Under the pieces are notes generated by a model. The model saw only the letters and a program-made list of their open reading frames with translations, was not told the DNA's origin and did not search any database. From JAITVB01 sp031553805 (GTDB taxonomy: Bacteria; Bacteroidota; Bacteroidia; Bacteroidales; Rikenellaceae), in contig JAVBLC010000018.1 in NCBI GenBank assembly GCA_031553805.1, positions 14,201-78,200 of the forward strand: a stretch of DNA of 64,000 bases, written 5' to 3'. A program made the translations under genes and the position numbers. Of this stretch, positions 49,881 through 59,859 are shown piece by piece (position 1 is the stretch's first letter; each line of letters starts with the position of its first letter).

Positions 49881-51460
49881 ACATCGAAACCGATTTTCTG
49901 GTGATCGGCAGCGGCATCGCCGGTCTGAGCTTCGCCCTCAAAGCGGCCGAGCACGGCCGCGTGGTGGTTGTCACCAAAAGCGATATCTCGGAGTGCAACA
50001 CGCATTACGCTCAAGGAGGGATCGCTGCGGTCACCTATGCCCCCGACAATTTCGAAAAACACGTGCGCGACACGCTCACCTGCGGAGCCGGCGAGTGCGA
50101 CGAAGCGGTGGTGCGGCTGGTGGTGAGCCGTGCGCCCGAGTTGATCAAGCAGCTTATCTCGTGGGGCGTGCGCCTGGACAAAGACGCCAGCGGCCGCTAC
50201 GAGCTGGCCCGCGAGGGCGGCCACAGCGAATCGCGCGTGCTGCACCACAAGGACAACACCGGCTACGAGATCGAACGCGCCCTGGTACGCCAGGTCAAGA
50301 AGCACAAGAATATCGAGGTGCTGGAACACCACTTCGCCGTCGACGTCCTCACTCAGCACCACTTGGGTCAACTGGTCAAGAAATCGACCCCGGGCATCGC
50401 CTGTTACGGCGCCTATGTGCTTGACTTGAAGCGGCAGCAGGTTGATACGATCCTGTCGAAATTCACGGTGCTGGCCACGGGCGGCATCGGCAACATCTAC
50501 CACACGACGACCAATCCGGCGGTGTCGACCGGCGACGGCATCGCGATGGTGCACCGGGCAAAAGGGGTGATCGAGAATATGGAGTACATCCAGTTTCACC
50601 CCACGGCGCTTTACAATCCGGGCGAACGTCCGTCGTTCCTCATTACCGAGGCGATGCGCGGCTTCGGCGGCATTCTCCGCACGCCCGACGGCAAGGAATT
50701 CATGCACAAATACCACCCGATGGGGTCGATCGCTCCGCGCGACGTGACCGCCCGCGCCATCGACAACGAAATGAAAACCCGCGGCGATGAGTATGTTTAT
50801 CTGGATGTTACGCATAAAGACGCCGCAGACATCATCGCCCATTTTCCGAACATTTACGAAAAATGTTTGTCGGAAGGGATCGACATCACGAAGGACATGA
50901 TCCCGGTAGTCCCGGCGGCCCATTATTGCTGCGGCGGGGTGAAGGTCGACATGAACGGCGAGTCGTCGATCCGCCGCCTGTACGCCCTGGGTGAAACCTC
51001 GTGTACGGGGTTGCACGGTGCCAACCGCCTGGCTTCCAATTCGCTGATCGAGGCTGCGGTCTATGCCGACCAGGCGGCTAAGCATATGATCCCCCTGATG
51101 CGTGATGCCGAAATCATGGAAAAGATCCCGGCGTGGGACTACGAAGGTACCTCGCATCCCGAGGAGATGGTACTCATTACTCAGAACTACAAGGAGATGC
51201 AGCAGATCATGAGCAACTACGTGGGCATCGTGCGCTCGGACCTCCGCTTGGCCCGCGCGATGCGCCGCCTCGAAATCATTTTCCAGGAAACGGAGGAGCT
51301 GTACACGGTGTCGACCCTGAGCCAGAACCTGTGTGAATTGCGCAACATGATCGCCGTGGGCTACCTGATCATCAAGCAGGCCCAGCAGAAAAAGGAGAGC
51401 GTCGGGTTGCATTACACGCTCGACTACCCGGCCAACAACGCCAAAGCCACCGAGTATTAA
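49877..51460 (+). CDS. nadB: L-aspartate oxidase
   Basis: A 527-residue FAD enzyme that oxidises L-aspartate to iminoaspartate, the first step of de novo NAD synthesis. The FAD loop is VIGSGIAGLSFALKAAEHG (about 9-27); THYAQGGIAA (about 43-52), HPTALYNPGERPSFLITEA (about 237-255), and GLHGANRLASNSLIEAAVYA (about 378-397) are diagnostic of NadB among succinate-dehydrogenase-like flavoproteins. In anaerobes fumarate serves as electron acceptor. nadA and nadC are not adjacent. Confidence 0.96.
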   Translation: MNIETDFLVIGSGIAGLSFALKAAEHGRVVVVTKSDISECNTHYAQGGIAAVTYAPDNFEKHVRDTLTCGAGECDEAVVRLVVSRAPELIKQLISWGVRLDKDASGRYELAREGGHSESRVLHHKDNTGYEIERALVRQVKKHKNIEVLEHHFAVDVLTQHHLGQLVKKSTPGIACYGAYVLDLKRQQVDTILSKFTVLATGGIGNIYHTTTNPAVSTGDGIAMVHRAKGVIENMEYIQFHPTALYNPGERPSFLITEAMRGFGGILRTPDGKEFMHKYHPMGSIAPRDVTARAIDNEMKTRGDEYVYLDVTHKDAADIIAHFPNIYEKCLSEGIDITKDMIPVVPAAHYCCGGVKVDMNGESSIRRLYALGETSCTGLHGANRLASNSLIEAAVYADQAAKHMIPLMRDAEIMEKIPAWDYEGTSHPEEMVLITQNYKEMQQIMSNYVGIVRSDLRLARAMRRLEIIFQETEELYTVSTLSQNLCELRNMIAVGYLIIKQAQQKKESVGLHYTLDYPANNAKATEY

Positions 51461-51466
51461 CATACG

Positions 51467-52231
51467 ATGAAACGCTGCATTTACCTGTTGGGCGTCTTTT
51501 GCCTGTTGGCTTTTCCCGCTTTTTCGCAGCAGGGGGGCGAAACGATAACCATTTCGGGGCGGGTGACTGATTTCGACGGTCGTCCGATCGACGGCAGCGA
51601 CGTGACGATTGTCAGCCGCAGTTTTGAGGCCCTCTATGCCGCGGTGACCGACAGCGCCGGATTTTACCGCATCGGCGGGGTTGAAAAAGGAAAGTATACG
51701 GCCATCATGGCGATGCGCCCCGAGGAATACCCCCGCCCGCCGCGGGTGCCGGAAGAGGATATGCGCCTCGAATTCTGGGGGTGGAACGTGATCGCCGACC
51801 GCGACCTGGCGATTGATATTCGCTACCACCGGCTTGAATTGTACGGGTTTACCGTGTTCAGGTTCGATGGGGGCTATCCGGGCATGATGGCTTATGTGCG
51901 CCCGATGAGCCTGGGCGAGTTGCTCGCTTCCGAAAGCGACGCGGTCAAAACGGACAAAAGCGTGCTGGAGAAAGAACTGGATATTTCGGTCCGCCCCGAG
52001 GACATCGAATTCCAAATTTGGGCCGACGGCCAGCCGCTGAAGATCAACTCGGTCCAGCAGGTCAAGGAATATGTCGGTGGCGGCACCCAATACGGCTACT
52101 TCATCCAGATGGAGCGGCCCTCCGGGCCGACCGACAAACCCTACCGCATTTTCCGGATCGAAGGGTTGGACAAAAAATATAACGAACGGGGCGAGAGCAT
52201 CTACTTTTACGAGATCAACGACAACCGGTAG
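51467..52231 (+). CDS. Exported carboxypeptidase-regulatory-domain protein
   Basis: A 254-residue protein with a signal peptide (about 1-20, ending AFSQ) and a CarboxypepD_reg-like beta-sandwich (about 27-95, ISGRVTDFDGRPIDGSDVTI... DSAGFYRIGGVEKGKYTAIM). The C-terminal 150 residues do not match anything I recognise. Similar domains form the N-terminus of SusC proteins; here it stands alone, 6 nt after nadB and 19 nt before prfC, and is probably cotranscribed. Confidence 0.75.
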   Translation: MKRCIYLLGVFCLLAFPAFSQQGGETITISGRVTDFDGRPIDGSDVTIVSRSFEALYAAVTDSAGFYRIGGVEKGKYTAIMAMRPEEYPRPPRVPEEDMRLEFWGWNVIADRDLAIDIRYHRLELYGFTVFRFDGGYPGMMAYVRPMSLGELLASESDAVKTDKSVLEKELDISVRPEDIEFQIWADGQPLKINSVQQVKEYVGGGTQYGYFIQMERPSGPTDKPYRIFRIEGLDKKYNERGESIYFYEINDNR

Positions 52232-52250
52232 CCGCCCATCAACGACATTT

Positions 52251-53831
52251 ATGGATTTAAAAGAAGAGATCAAACGCCGCCGCACCTTTGCGGTGATTGC
52301 CCACCCCGACGCGGGGAAAACGACGCTGACCGAAAAACTGCTCCTCTTCGGGGGGGCGATCCACACCGCGGGTGCCGTCAAAAGCAACAAAATCAAGAAA
52401 GGAGCCACCTCGGACTTTATGGAGATCGAACGCCAGCGCGGCATCTCGGTCGCCACATCGGTGATGGGGTTCGAATATAAGGGGCTTAAAATCAATATTC
52501 TCGACACACCGGGTCACGAAGACTTCGCGGAGGACACCTACCGCACGCTGACGGCCGTGGACAGCGTGATTATCGTGGTCGATTGCGCCAAGGGGGTCGA
52601 AACCCAGACCCGCAAACTGATGGAGGTGTGCCGGATGCGCAACACGCCGGTGATGGTCTTTGTCAACAAGCTAGACCGCAGCGGGAAAGATCCCTTTGAT
52701 TTGTTGGACGAGATCGAAAGCGAACTCAAGATCCAGGTGCGCCCGCTGGCGTGGCCCATCGGCGGCGGTCCGTCGTTCCGCGGGGTCTATAACCTTTACG
52801 AAAGCAAGCTCAGTCTCTTCCTCGGCCAGGACCGCCAGAGCCGCGACGGCGAGGTGGTCGAGATCGATCTTCACGACGATGAGCTGAAAGAATATATCTC
52901 GCCCAAAAACGTGGACGCGCTTCGCACCGACCTTGAGCTGGTTAACGGTGTCTATCCGCCGTTCGAGATCGACACTTACCTCTCGGGCGAGGTGGCGCCG
53001 GTCTTTTTCGGCAGTGCGCTGAGCAATTTCGGGGTGATGGAACTGTTGGACTGCTTCGTGCAGATCGCCCCGTCACCGCGCCCGTCGAAAACGGTCGAGC
53101 GCACGGTCGATCCCTATGAAGAAAAGCTGACCGGATTTGTCTTTAAAATTCACGCCAACATCGACCCCAACCACCGTGACCGCATCGCGTTTTTAAAGAT
53201 ATGTTCGGGCACGTTTGAACGCAATAAACCGTATCTGCACGTCGACAGCGGCAAATCGTTGAAATTCTCGAGCCCCAATGCTTTTATGGCCGATAAGAAG
53301 TCGATCGTCGACTTCGCTTACCCGGGCGACATCATCGGCCTGCACGACACGGGCAACTTCAAAATCGGCGACGCGCTGACCGAGGGAGAGAAATTGAAAT
53401 TCACCGGCATTCCGAGTTTCTCGCCCGAGTTGTTCCGATACATTGAGAACGCCGATCCGATGAAATTCAAACAGTTGGCCAAGGGCGTCGACCAGTTGAT
53501 GGACGAAGGCGTGGCCCAGCTGTTCACCAGCAAGATGAACGGCCGCAAGATTATCGGTACGGTCGGGATGCTGCAGTTCGACGTGATCCAGTACCGCCTG
53601 GAACACGAGTACGGAGCCAAGTGCCGCTACGAACCGATCAGCCTTTATAAGGCGTGCTGGATCGAGAGCGATGACCGCGAACAGCTCGAAGATTTTCGCA
53701 AGCGCAAATTCACTAACCTGGCCCTCGACAAACAGGGGCGCGAGGTCTTTCTGGCCGACACCTCCTATGCCCTCTCGCAGGCGATCGAGCGCTTCCCGAA
53801 AATCAAATTTCACTTTACGTCAGAATTTTAG
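52251..53831 (+). CDS. prfC: Peptide chain release factor 3
   Basis: A 526-residue translational GTPase that recycles RF1/RF2. The start at 52251 (MDLKEEIKRRRTFAVIAHPD) is the proper N-terminus; the frame continues open upstream for 60 codons but has no homology. P-loop AHPDAGKT, switch ERQRGISVATSV, DTPGHEDFAEDTYR and NKLD are all present, in the RF3 style. Domain 2 and the C-terminal domains are complete to FTSEF. Confidence 0.96.
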   Translation: MDLKEEIKRRRTFAVIAHPDAGKTTLTEKLLLFGGAIHTAGAVKSNKIKKGATSDFMEIERQRGISVATSVMGFEYKGLKINILDTPGHEDFAEDTYRTLTAVDSVIIVVDCAKGVETQTRKLMEVCRMRNTPVMVFVNKLDRSGKDPFDLLDEIESELKIQVRPLAWPIGGGPSFRGVYNLYESKLSLFLGQDRQSRDGEVVEIDLHDDELKEYISPKNVDALRTDLELVNGVYPPFEIDTYLSGEVAPVFFGSALSNFGVMELLDCFVQIAPSPRPSKTVERTVDPYEEKLTGFVFKIHANIDPNHRDRIAFLKICSGTFERNKPYLHVDSGKSLKFSSPNAFMADKKSIVDFAYPGDIIGLHDTGNFKIGDALTEGEKLKFTGIPSFSPELFRYIENADPMKFKQLAKGVDQLMDEGVAQLFTSKMNGRKIIGTVGMLQFDVIQYRLEHEYGAKCRYEPISLYKACWIESDDREQLEDFRKRKFTNLALDKQGREVFLADTSYALSQAIERFPKIKFHFTSEF

Positions 53832-54054
53832 TTGACAACGATCCCGATAAAGGAGGGAGCCTGCCGCAGGTCCCCCCTTTCGTTTGTGCCTTTCTAAAAA
53901 AGGTGTGTTGCCCGAGGTGTGCCGATTACAGGATGATCCTCGAGGACTTGGTGGCCCGGTTTTTGCCACCCGGCGGAAGGTTTCAGACGAAAAATACCTA
54001 TCCATAGGGATGAAATAAATTCTCCGCAGTGGCGGCAGGAAAAGTAAAATGCCC

Positions 54055-54062
54055 TACCTTTG
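54055..54062 (+). promoter_or_regulatory. Promoter -7 box TACCTTTG for the TonB-dependent receptor
   Basis: Exact TAnnTTTG match 22 nt before the start, leaving no room for a riboswitch in the leader. Confidence 0.6.
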
Positions 54063-54084
54063 TAGCTTCGAAAATTAAGAGAGA

Positions 54085-56361
54085 ATGATGAAACGTAAGC
54101 AAATCAACCATCCCCTGCTGCTTGTTGCGGCCCTGTTGTTGAGTGTAACCCCGCTCACGGCCGCCCCCGATGAAAAGAACCCCGCATTTGGGACATCCCC
54201 GGCCGCTCCCGCGGCATTACCGAAAGCAGAAACGACGGTCGCTCCCGAAGTGCGCGACTCGATCGAAAACATATACAACCTCAACGAAGTGGTGGTGACG
54301 GCTACCCGCACTCCGCTGGCATTGAAAAACACCCCGGTGATCACCCGCGTGATCTCGGCCCGCGAAATCGAAACAAGCGGCGCCCGCAGCATCCAGGAGG
54401 TGTTGTCGAACGCGTTGGCCGGCGTCGAATTCCACCAGGCTGGCTTCGGGACGCAGATGCTGTTCCAGGGGCTCGATGCGCGTTACATCCTCTTCCTGGT
54501 CGACGGCGAACGGATGGCGGGCGAAACCTACGGCAACATCGATTACGCCCGCATTCCGGTGGGCAATATCGAGCGGATCGAGATCGTGCGCGGCGCCTCG
54601 TCGGTACTCTACGGTTCGAACGCGATGGGGATGGTGGTCAACGTGATCACCCGCACTCCGAAGCACGGGGTCGAGATCAATGCTTCGGCCGGTTACGCCG
54701 GTTTTTACGAAAAAGACAACAACACGGCCGTTGCCGGCGTGCCGGAATACAACAGCAAACTCGATATTCCGAACATCGACGCCAACCTCTCGGTGGGCCT
54801 TACGCTGGGGAAGTTGCGTTCACAAACCTACCTTTCTTATTTGGGCGTCGACGCTTTCAACCCGGTGAGCACCGAGGAGGAAGAGCGTTTTTATCCTGAG
54901 CTGAAAATTACCTCGATCACGATGGGCCCGCGCGGGCCCCAGTCGTCGGTGCGTTACGTGTCCGATACTACGTTGAAGGCCCCGATCGACACCGCCGGGC
55001 TGAGTGTAGGCGGTTCGCGCAGTTTTAATGTGCGCCAGCGGTTCGATTACCAGGTCAACGACAAGCTCAGCCTTTTCTGGAGCGGCAGCTACTTCAACCG
55101 GTCGCAGTATGATTTTGCGAACAGCATCAACAACGGCGGCGAAGGGACGGCGTGGAGCAACGAAAGCTACAACGCCTACTCGATGCAGGCCGGGGCCGAG
55201 TACCGCCCCGACTCGCGCCAGGTGTGGCGCCTGACCTACTACGGCGATCTCTACCAGCGCAACCTCGACACACTGGAACTCGTCGTCCCCAAACAGCGCC
55301 ATGCCTACAACCTGCCGCGCCTACTCTGGACGATGGAGGCCGGGCGTTATAACCGTGTCACCGCAGGCGCCGAATTCCTGAACGAAACCCTCAATTTTGA
55401 CCTGAACCCCGACGGGTATGACGACCGCAAGCAACTCAATACTTTCTCGGCCTACGCCCAAGACGAACTGACGACCAACATCGGCCTCAGCTTCGTAGGC
55501 GGCGCACGCGTCGACTGGAACGACAAATTCGGTTGGAGCGTCACTCCGAAACTTTCCGCGAAATACGCCCTCGGCGACGTCAACTTCCGGGCCAATTACG
55601 CCCAGGGTTACCGCAATCCGTCGCTCAAGGAGATGTATATGAAATACCGCATCCCGATGGGCGGGATGAGTGCCAACAGCACGTGGATTGTCGGGAACCC
55701 TGACCTGAAACCCGAGTATAACCAATACGTTTCGCTCTCGGCCGAATACAGCCGAGGTTTCTTCAACGCCTCGGCCACGGGCTACGTGAGCTACTTCTCG
55801 GACAAGATCGACGTGCGCCGCGAGCAGATCGACGCCACGACAACCTACCTCGTCTACGACAACATTGACAAGAGCACCTTCTCGGGCCTCGAACTGATGC
55901 TGCGCGCCCGTCTAGTGAAAGGACTTTTCGTGATGGGTAACTACAACTACATCCACCAGACCGAGAATGCGCCCGAGGCCTCGACCCAGTATATCTTCGT
56001 CAGTCCCCACACGGCCGCCCTGCGCCTCGACTATATGTTCACCTGCGGGACGACCGACTTTGCGCTGAACCTGTCGGGACGTTTTGTGGGCGAAAAGACT
56101 TACGACGACATGATGACCATCGTCGAAATGCCCGCTACCGGCCCGCAACTGCCGACCGTCTACAGCGGCAACTACACCTCCCGGGCCGACGCCTACACCA
56201 CCTGGGGGGCGATGGCCAGCGTCACCTTCGCCCACGACCTGACCCTATCGGCCGGGGTAGAAAACTTGTTCGACTACGCCCCGGCGGTGGTCAACTTCAA
56301 CTCGGGGATCGTGCCGCCGCGCAACTTTTTCGTCAGGATGTCCTACCGTTTCATCCGGTAG
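54085..56361 (+). CDS. TonB-dependent outer-membrane receptor (BtuB/FepA-type)
   Basis: A 758-residue receptor with a signal peptide (about 1-27), a Pro/Ala-rich linker, a TonB-box-like region (LNEVVVTATRTPL, about 64-76), plug domain (about 77-190, GLDARYILFLVDGERMAGE and IEIVRGASSVLYGSNAMGMV) and a 22-strand barrel ending ...FFVRMSYRFIR. It has no SusC-specific N-terminal domain or SusD partner, so it more likely imports an iron complex, cobalamin or similar small ligand. The first two codons are both ATG. It is monocistronic. Confidence 0.9.
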   Translation: MMKRKQINHPLLLVAALLLSVTPLTAAPDEKNPAFGTSPAAPAALPKAETTVAPEVRDSIENIYNLNEVVVTATRTPLALKNTPVITRVISAREIETSGARSIQEVLSNALAGVEFHQAGFGTQMLFQGLDARYILFLVDGERMAGETYGNIDYARIPVGNIERIEIVRGASSVLYGSNAMGMVVNVITRTPKHGVEINASAGYAGFYEKDNNTAVAGVPEYNSKLDIPNIDANLSVGLTLGKLRSQTYLSYLGVDAFNPVSTEEEERFYPELKITSITMGPRGPQSSVRYVSDTTLKAPIDTAGLSVGGSRSFNVRQRFDYQVNDKLSLFWSGSYFNRSQYDFANSINNGGEGTAWSNESYNAYSMQAGAEYRPDSRQVWRLTYYGDLYQRNLDTLELVVPKQRHAYNLPRLLWTMEAGRYNRVTAGAEFLNETLNFDLNPDGYDDRKQLNTFSAYAQDELTTNIGLSFVGGARVDWNDKFGWSVTPKLSAKYALGDVNFRANYAQGYRNPSLKEMYMKYRIPMGGMSANSTWIVGNPDLKPEYNQYVSLSAEYSRGFFNASATGYVSYFSDKIDVRREQIDATTTYLVYDNIDKSTFSGLELMLRARLVKGLFVMGNYNYIHQTENAPEASTQYIFVSPHTAALRLDYMFTCGTTDFALNLSGRFVGEKTYDDMMTIVEMPATGPQLPTVYSGNYTSRADAYTTWGAMASVTFAHDLTLSAGVENLFDYAPAVVNFNSGIVPPRNFFVRMSYRFIR

Positions 56362-56373
56362 CGGCGGGGTAAG

Positions 56374-56389
56374 CGAGTTAGCGTAAATT
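56374..56389 (+). promoter_or_regulatory. 16-nt element shared with the PL10 upstream region
   Basis: cgagttagcgtaaatt, identical to 19935-19950, lies 46 nt upstream of the -7 box of the GH2 gene. Confidence 0.4.
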
Positions 56390-56434
56390 TTTCGCAAAAC
56401 GCGGCCGGACGTTGGTGTTTTAGGTTTCGTTTCC

Positions 56435-56442
56435 TATCTTTG
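56435..56442 (+). promoter_or_regulatory. Promoter -7 box TATCTTTG for the GH2 gene
   Basis: Exact TAnnTTTG match 24 nt before the start codon; TTG at 56412-56414 is a possible -33 element. Confidence 0.6.
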
Positions 56443-56466
56443 GGAAAACCTAACTCATAACTTTCC

Positions 56467-59400
56467 ATGAAGCGTTTTTTGATAATTTCCGCAGCGTTCT
56501 TCCTGATGGCGGTGCAAGTGACCGCCCAACCCCGCCTGGTCAACGATCTTTCGGGCAGCGGCTGGAAACTTTGGCACGACTCCCAGGCCAAATGGCAACA
56601 GGAAGAAATTTTTAATCAGCCAGTCGACATCGCGAAGCTGCCCACCGTGCCGCCCACCGGCGGCTGGAGTGTGCTGGCCTCGCCGCAGATGGTCGACGTC
56701 AAAGTCCCCGGCACCCTCGAAGAATATCTGCAGACCGTCACGGGCCCCGAAGGCGACCTGAACGGCGTGTCGTGGTGGGTGCGCCCGCTCGAGATCCCGA
56801 AATACACCGGGACGAAAAAGGTGATCCTCAAATTCGGTTCGATCCGCTCGCGCGCCGAGGTCTTTGTCGACCGGAAACTGGCGGGCTACTGGATCGTCGA
56901 CAACGTTCCGTTTGGACTCGACATTACCAAATTCGTGCAGCCGGGCCGCACGGCCGAACTCGCCGTGCGCATTACCGACGCCGGTGGCAACTACGACTGG
57001 CGCGACGGTGCGCTGATCCCCTGGGGCGACAAAACCCTGCCTCCGGGCCACGCTTTCGGCGGCATCACGGGGCGCGTCTATCTCGAAGTCTGCGACCCGG
57101 TTTACACGAGCGACATTTATGTGCAAAACACCCCGGCCCTGACCACGGTCAATACTATCCTGACGGTCGATAACACCACGGGCAAAGCGGTCAAGCGCGA
57201 TGTGAAAGTCAGCGTTTACCCGGCTGGCAACCCGTCGCAGGTGGTCTTTACCAATACGTTGACCTACTCGCTCACACCGGGCGAAAATGAGATCACGGTT
57301 CCTGTTTCGGTGCCCGATGCCAAGCTGTGGGACGTCGAGAATCCGAACCTCTATCTCTGTTCGGTGACGCTCAGTGACGGATCGCGTGTGACCGACCAGT
57401 CCGAAAAACGCTTCGGTTTCCGCTGGTTCGAAGCAGTGGGCATCGGCGAAGACGCGATGTTCCGCCTCAACGGTAAACGCATCATGCTGCGCTCGGCCAT
57501 CAGCTGGAGCTTCTGGCCCGTCAACGGGATTTTCCCGACCGACGAGCTGGCCCGCCGCCAGATCGAGATCGCCAAGGAGCTGGGGCTCAATATGCTCAAC
57601 TTTCACCGTTTTATAGGCAGCCCTAATGTGCTCGACTGCGCCGACGAACTCGGGCTGCTCTATTTCGAAGAGCCGGGCGGCTACCGCACCCAGGCCAACA
57701 ATCCTTTCCTGAAGGAAAATCTGCGCCAGAAGGTGATGACGATGGTCAAACGTGACCGCAGCCACCCTTCTCTGGTGATTTTCAATATGATGAACGAATC
57801 GGGGGCGGCCCAGCCCGACAAGCTGGCGGTCGAATTGGCCGATATGCGTGAAGCCCATGCGCTCGACCCGTCGCGTTACCTGCTGCGCACCTCGGCGTGG
57901 GCGGCGGGCGACTATGTCGACGACCAGGCCAAGATCCACCAGCGTCCCTACGACACGACGATGTACTGGAACGGCTGGTACGACTACCACCACGCCGGCG
58001 GCCCCGCCTCGTGGCACGAAGAGCTCTACCGCGGTCCTGACGATTACTATAACAACACGACCAACAAAAAGGAAATCGTCTTCTACGGCGAAGAGGGAGC
58101 CATCTCCTCGCCCCTGCGCCTGGAAAAGATCATGGAGGAATTCCTGAAAGCGTCTGACGATCAGAAAAAACTTATTCCCCTGGGTTGGGACTGGGGCGGT
58201 TACATCGGGTGGTACCACGACGTCCGCACATTCCTGAACCGCAAGGACCTGCGCGGCGCTTACCCGACGGTCGACACGCTGACCGTCGCCCTGGGCCGCG
58301 TGTCGTTCGAACACCAGGGCCGCAAGATCGAATCGGCCCGCCTGAACAACCTCACCGACGCCTATGTGATCAACGGCTGGGAAACCGAGTTGATCGAAAA
58401 CTTTTCCGGAATTGTCGATCCATTCCGCTATCCGAAATCTACGCCACGCATCATCAGCCAATATAACCGTCCGCTTTACGTTGCGGTCAAGGTGCGTCAG
58501 CAAGTGGCGCCGACCAATAGCCGCTTCATCGCTGATTTTTATCTCATCAACGAAGAGAATGTGCACGGCACCCACCACCTGGTGGTAGCGATGCTCGACC
58601 ACACGGGTAAGGAAACCTACAAGACGAGCCGGACGGTCGAAGTGGCCGGGGGCGACGTCTACGGCCAGTTGTTGTGGGAAGGCGTCGAACTGCCCACCTT
58701 TGGCGTCGGGGCGATGCTCGGCATCGAAGCCACGCTGTTTAACGAGAAGTGGGAGAAAGTGACTACGGGCAAGGATCAGATCCTGGCCGTAAACCTCGAA
58801 TCGAACAAGCTCACCGGCCACGGTGCGGTGTGGGAAAGCGGCGCCGGGGTCAGGAAATTCCTCCTCGACCGCGCCGAGCAACCAGTGGCGGCCTATACCG
58901 ACGATCTTGAAAAACTCGATTGGGTGGTGGTTACCACGCCGCCGAAAAAAGACCAGTTGAGCGTGATCCCGGCGGAATCGCTGCGCGCCGCCAACGGCTC
59001 GAACGGGCTCGATGCGACCTACTACATGGATGTGGATTTCAAACAGCAGATCTATAAAGAGGTGGCTCCGATCGTCAACCTGTCGGCGATCGAGGGGGCG
59101 ACCCCCTCGCCCCACGTGCCGACGATCGCCGGCTACGGCATCATCTGGAGCGGCGAGGTGATCCCGCCGGTGACGGGCGAATACACGTTCGGCATCACCT
59201 CCAACGAACGAAGTGACATTGTCTTGACTGTCAATGGGAAAGAATTGCAAAAAACCGATGCCCGCCGCCGAATGACCGGCGACGGCAAGATCACCCTCAC
59301 GGCAGGCATTGCGGCTAAGATCGAAATCCGTTTTCGTCACGCCCGCAGCAATGCCCGCTGCCGCTTGGAATGGGCCGTGCCCAACGATCGGATGCCCGAC

Positions 59401-59859
59401 CCGCAAAAATTGATGGAACGGGCTAAACGGGACGGGACGACCGTCATCATCCTCGAACACGCCGACGACTGGGCCGAATATATCGCGGCCAACAGCGAGG
59501 CCAAGTTCCAGGAAACGTTCTATGTCGGCACCAACTGGCTCGGTGGGGCGATGTTCAGCAAACCCCATCCGATTTTCAAGGAATTGCCCGCGGGCGATGC
59601 GCTCAACTGGCCCTACCAGGCGCTCATCCATACCGGGGTCGAGCGGATGGGCTTCGTGATGGAGGGCGAAGAGGTGATCGTCGGTGCCTGGCACTCCTAT
59701 CCGATGAAGATCGGGACAGCTGTCGGGGGTGTCAAGGTGGGCAATGGGCAGGTGATCTTCTCGACGCTCGACATCTATGACAACGTGGTCAACGGGCCGG
59801 TTACCGGATTGGTGGCCAAGAAGATGTTGCTCAATATGATCGAATCGGCCGGAAAATGA
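56467..59859 (+). CDS. Secreted GH2-type glycoside hydrolase with PA14 domain
   Basis: A 1130-residue protein. After a signal peptide (about 1-20, VTAQ) come a sugar-binding jelly-roll (about 60-200), an immunoglobulin-like domain (about 210-325), a TIM barrel (about 330-640) with acid/base Glu in FNMMNES (about 440) and a probable nucleophile Glu in VFYGEEGA (about 541), beta-sandwich parts, a PA14 domain (about 855-965, IWSGEVIPPVTGEYTFGI) and a C-terminal domain resembling a glutamine-amidotransferase-like or beta-galactosidase small domain (about 980-1130). The sugar specificity is unknown. It overlaps the next gene by 4 nt. Confidence 0.85.
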   Translation: MKRFLIISAAFFLMAVQVTAQPRLVNDLSGSGWKLWHDSQAKWQQEEIFNQPVDIAKLPTVPPTGGWSVLASPQMVDVKVPGTLEEYLQTVTGPEGDLNGVSWWVRPLEIPKYTGTKKVILKFGSIRSRAEVFVDRKLAGYWIVDNVPFGLDITKFVQPGRTAELAVRITDAGGNYDWRDGALIPWGDKTLPPGHAFGGITGRVYLEVCDPVYTSDIYVQNTPALTTVNTILTVDNTTGKAVKRDVKVSVYPAGNPSQVVFTNTLTYSLTPGENEITVPVSVPDAKLWDVENPNLYLCSVTLSDGSRVTDQSEKRFGFRWFEAVGIGEDAMFRLNGKRIMLRSAISWSFWPVNGIFPTDELARRQIEIAKELGLNMLNFHRFIGSPNVLDCADELGLLYFEEPGGYRTQANNPFLKENLRQKVMTMVKRDRSHPSLVIFNMMNESGAAQPDKLAVELADMREAHALDPSRYLLRTSAWAAGDYVDDQAKIHQRPYDTTMYWNGWYDYHHAGGPASWHEELYRGPDDYYNNTTNKKEIVFYGEEGAISSPLRLEKIMEEFLKASDDQKKLIPLGWDWGGYIGWYHDVRTFLNRKDLRGAYPTVDTLTVALGRVSFEHQGRKIESARLNNLTDAYVINGWETELIENFSGIVDPFRYPKSTPRIISQYNRPLYVAVKVRQQVAPTNSRFIADFYLINEENVHGTHHLVVAMLDHTGKETYKTSRTVEVAGGDVYGQLLWEGVELPTFGVGAMLGIEATLFNEKWEKVTTGKDQILAVNLESNKLTGHGAVWESGAGVRKFLLDRAEQPVAAYTDDLEKLDWVVVTTPPKKDQLSVIPAESLRAANGSNGLDATYYMDVDFKQQIYKEVAPIVNLSAIEGATPSPHVPTIAGYGIIWSGEVIPPVTGEYTFGITSNERSDIVLTVNGKELQKTDARRRMTGDGKITLTAGIAAKIEIRFRHARSNARCRLEWAVPNDRMPDPQKLMERAKRDGTTVIILEHADDWAEYIAANSEAKFQETFYVGTNWLGGAMFSKPHPIFKELPAGDALNWPYQALIHTGVERMGFVMEGEEVIVGAWHSYPMKIGTAVGGVKVGNGQVIFSTLDIYDNVVNGPVTGLVAKKMLLNMIESAGK

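Noticed and set aside
53840..54054. Cobalamin riboswitch upstream of the TonB-dependent receptor
   Set aside because: A ggtggc/gccacc hairpin is present, but the -7 box at 54055-54062 leaves a leader too short for a riboswitch, and the conserved B12-box strings are not seen.
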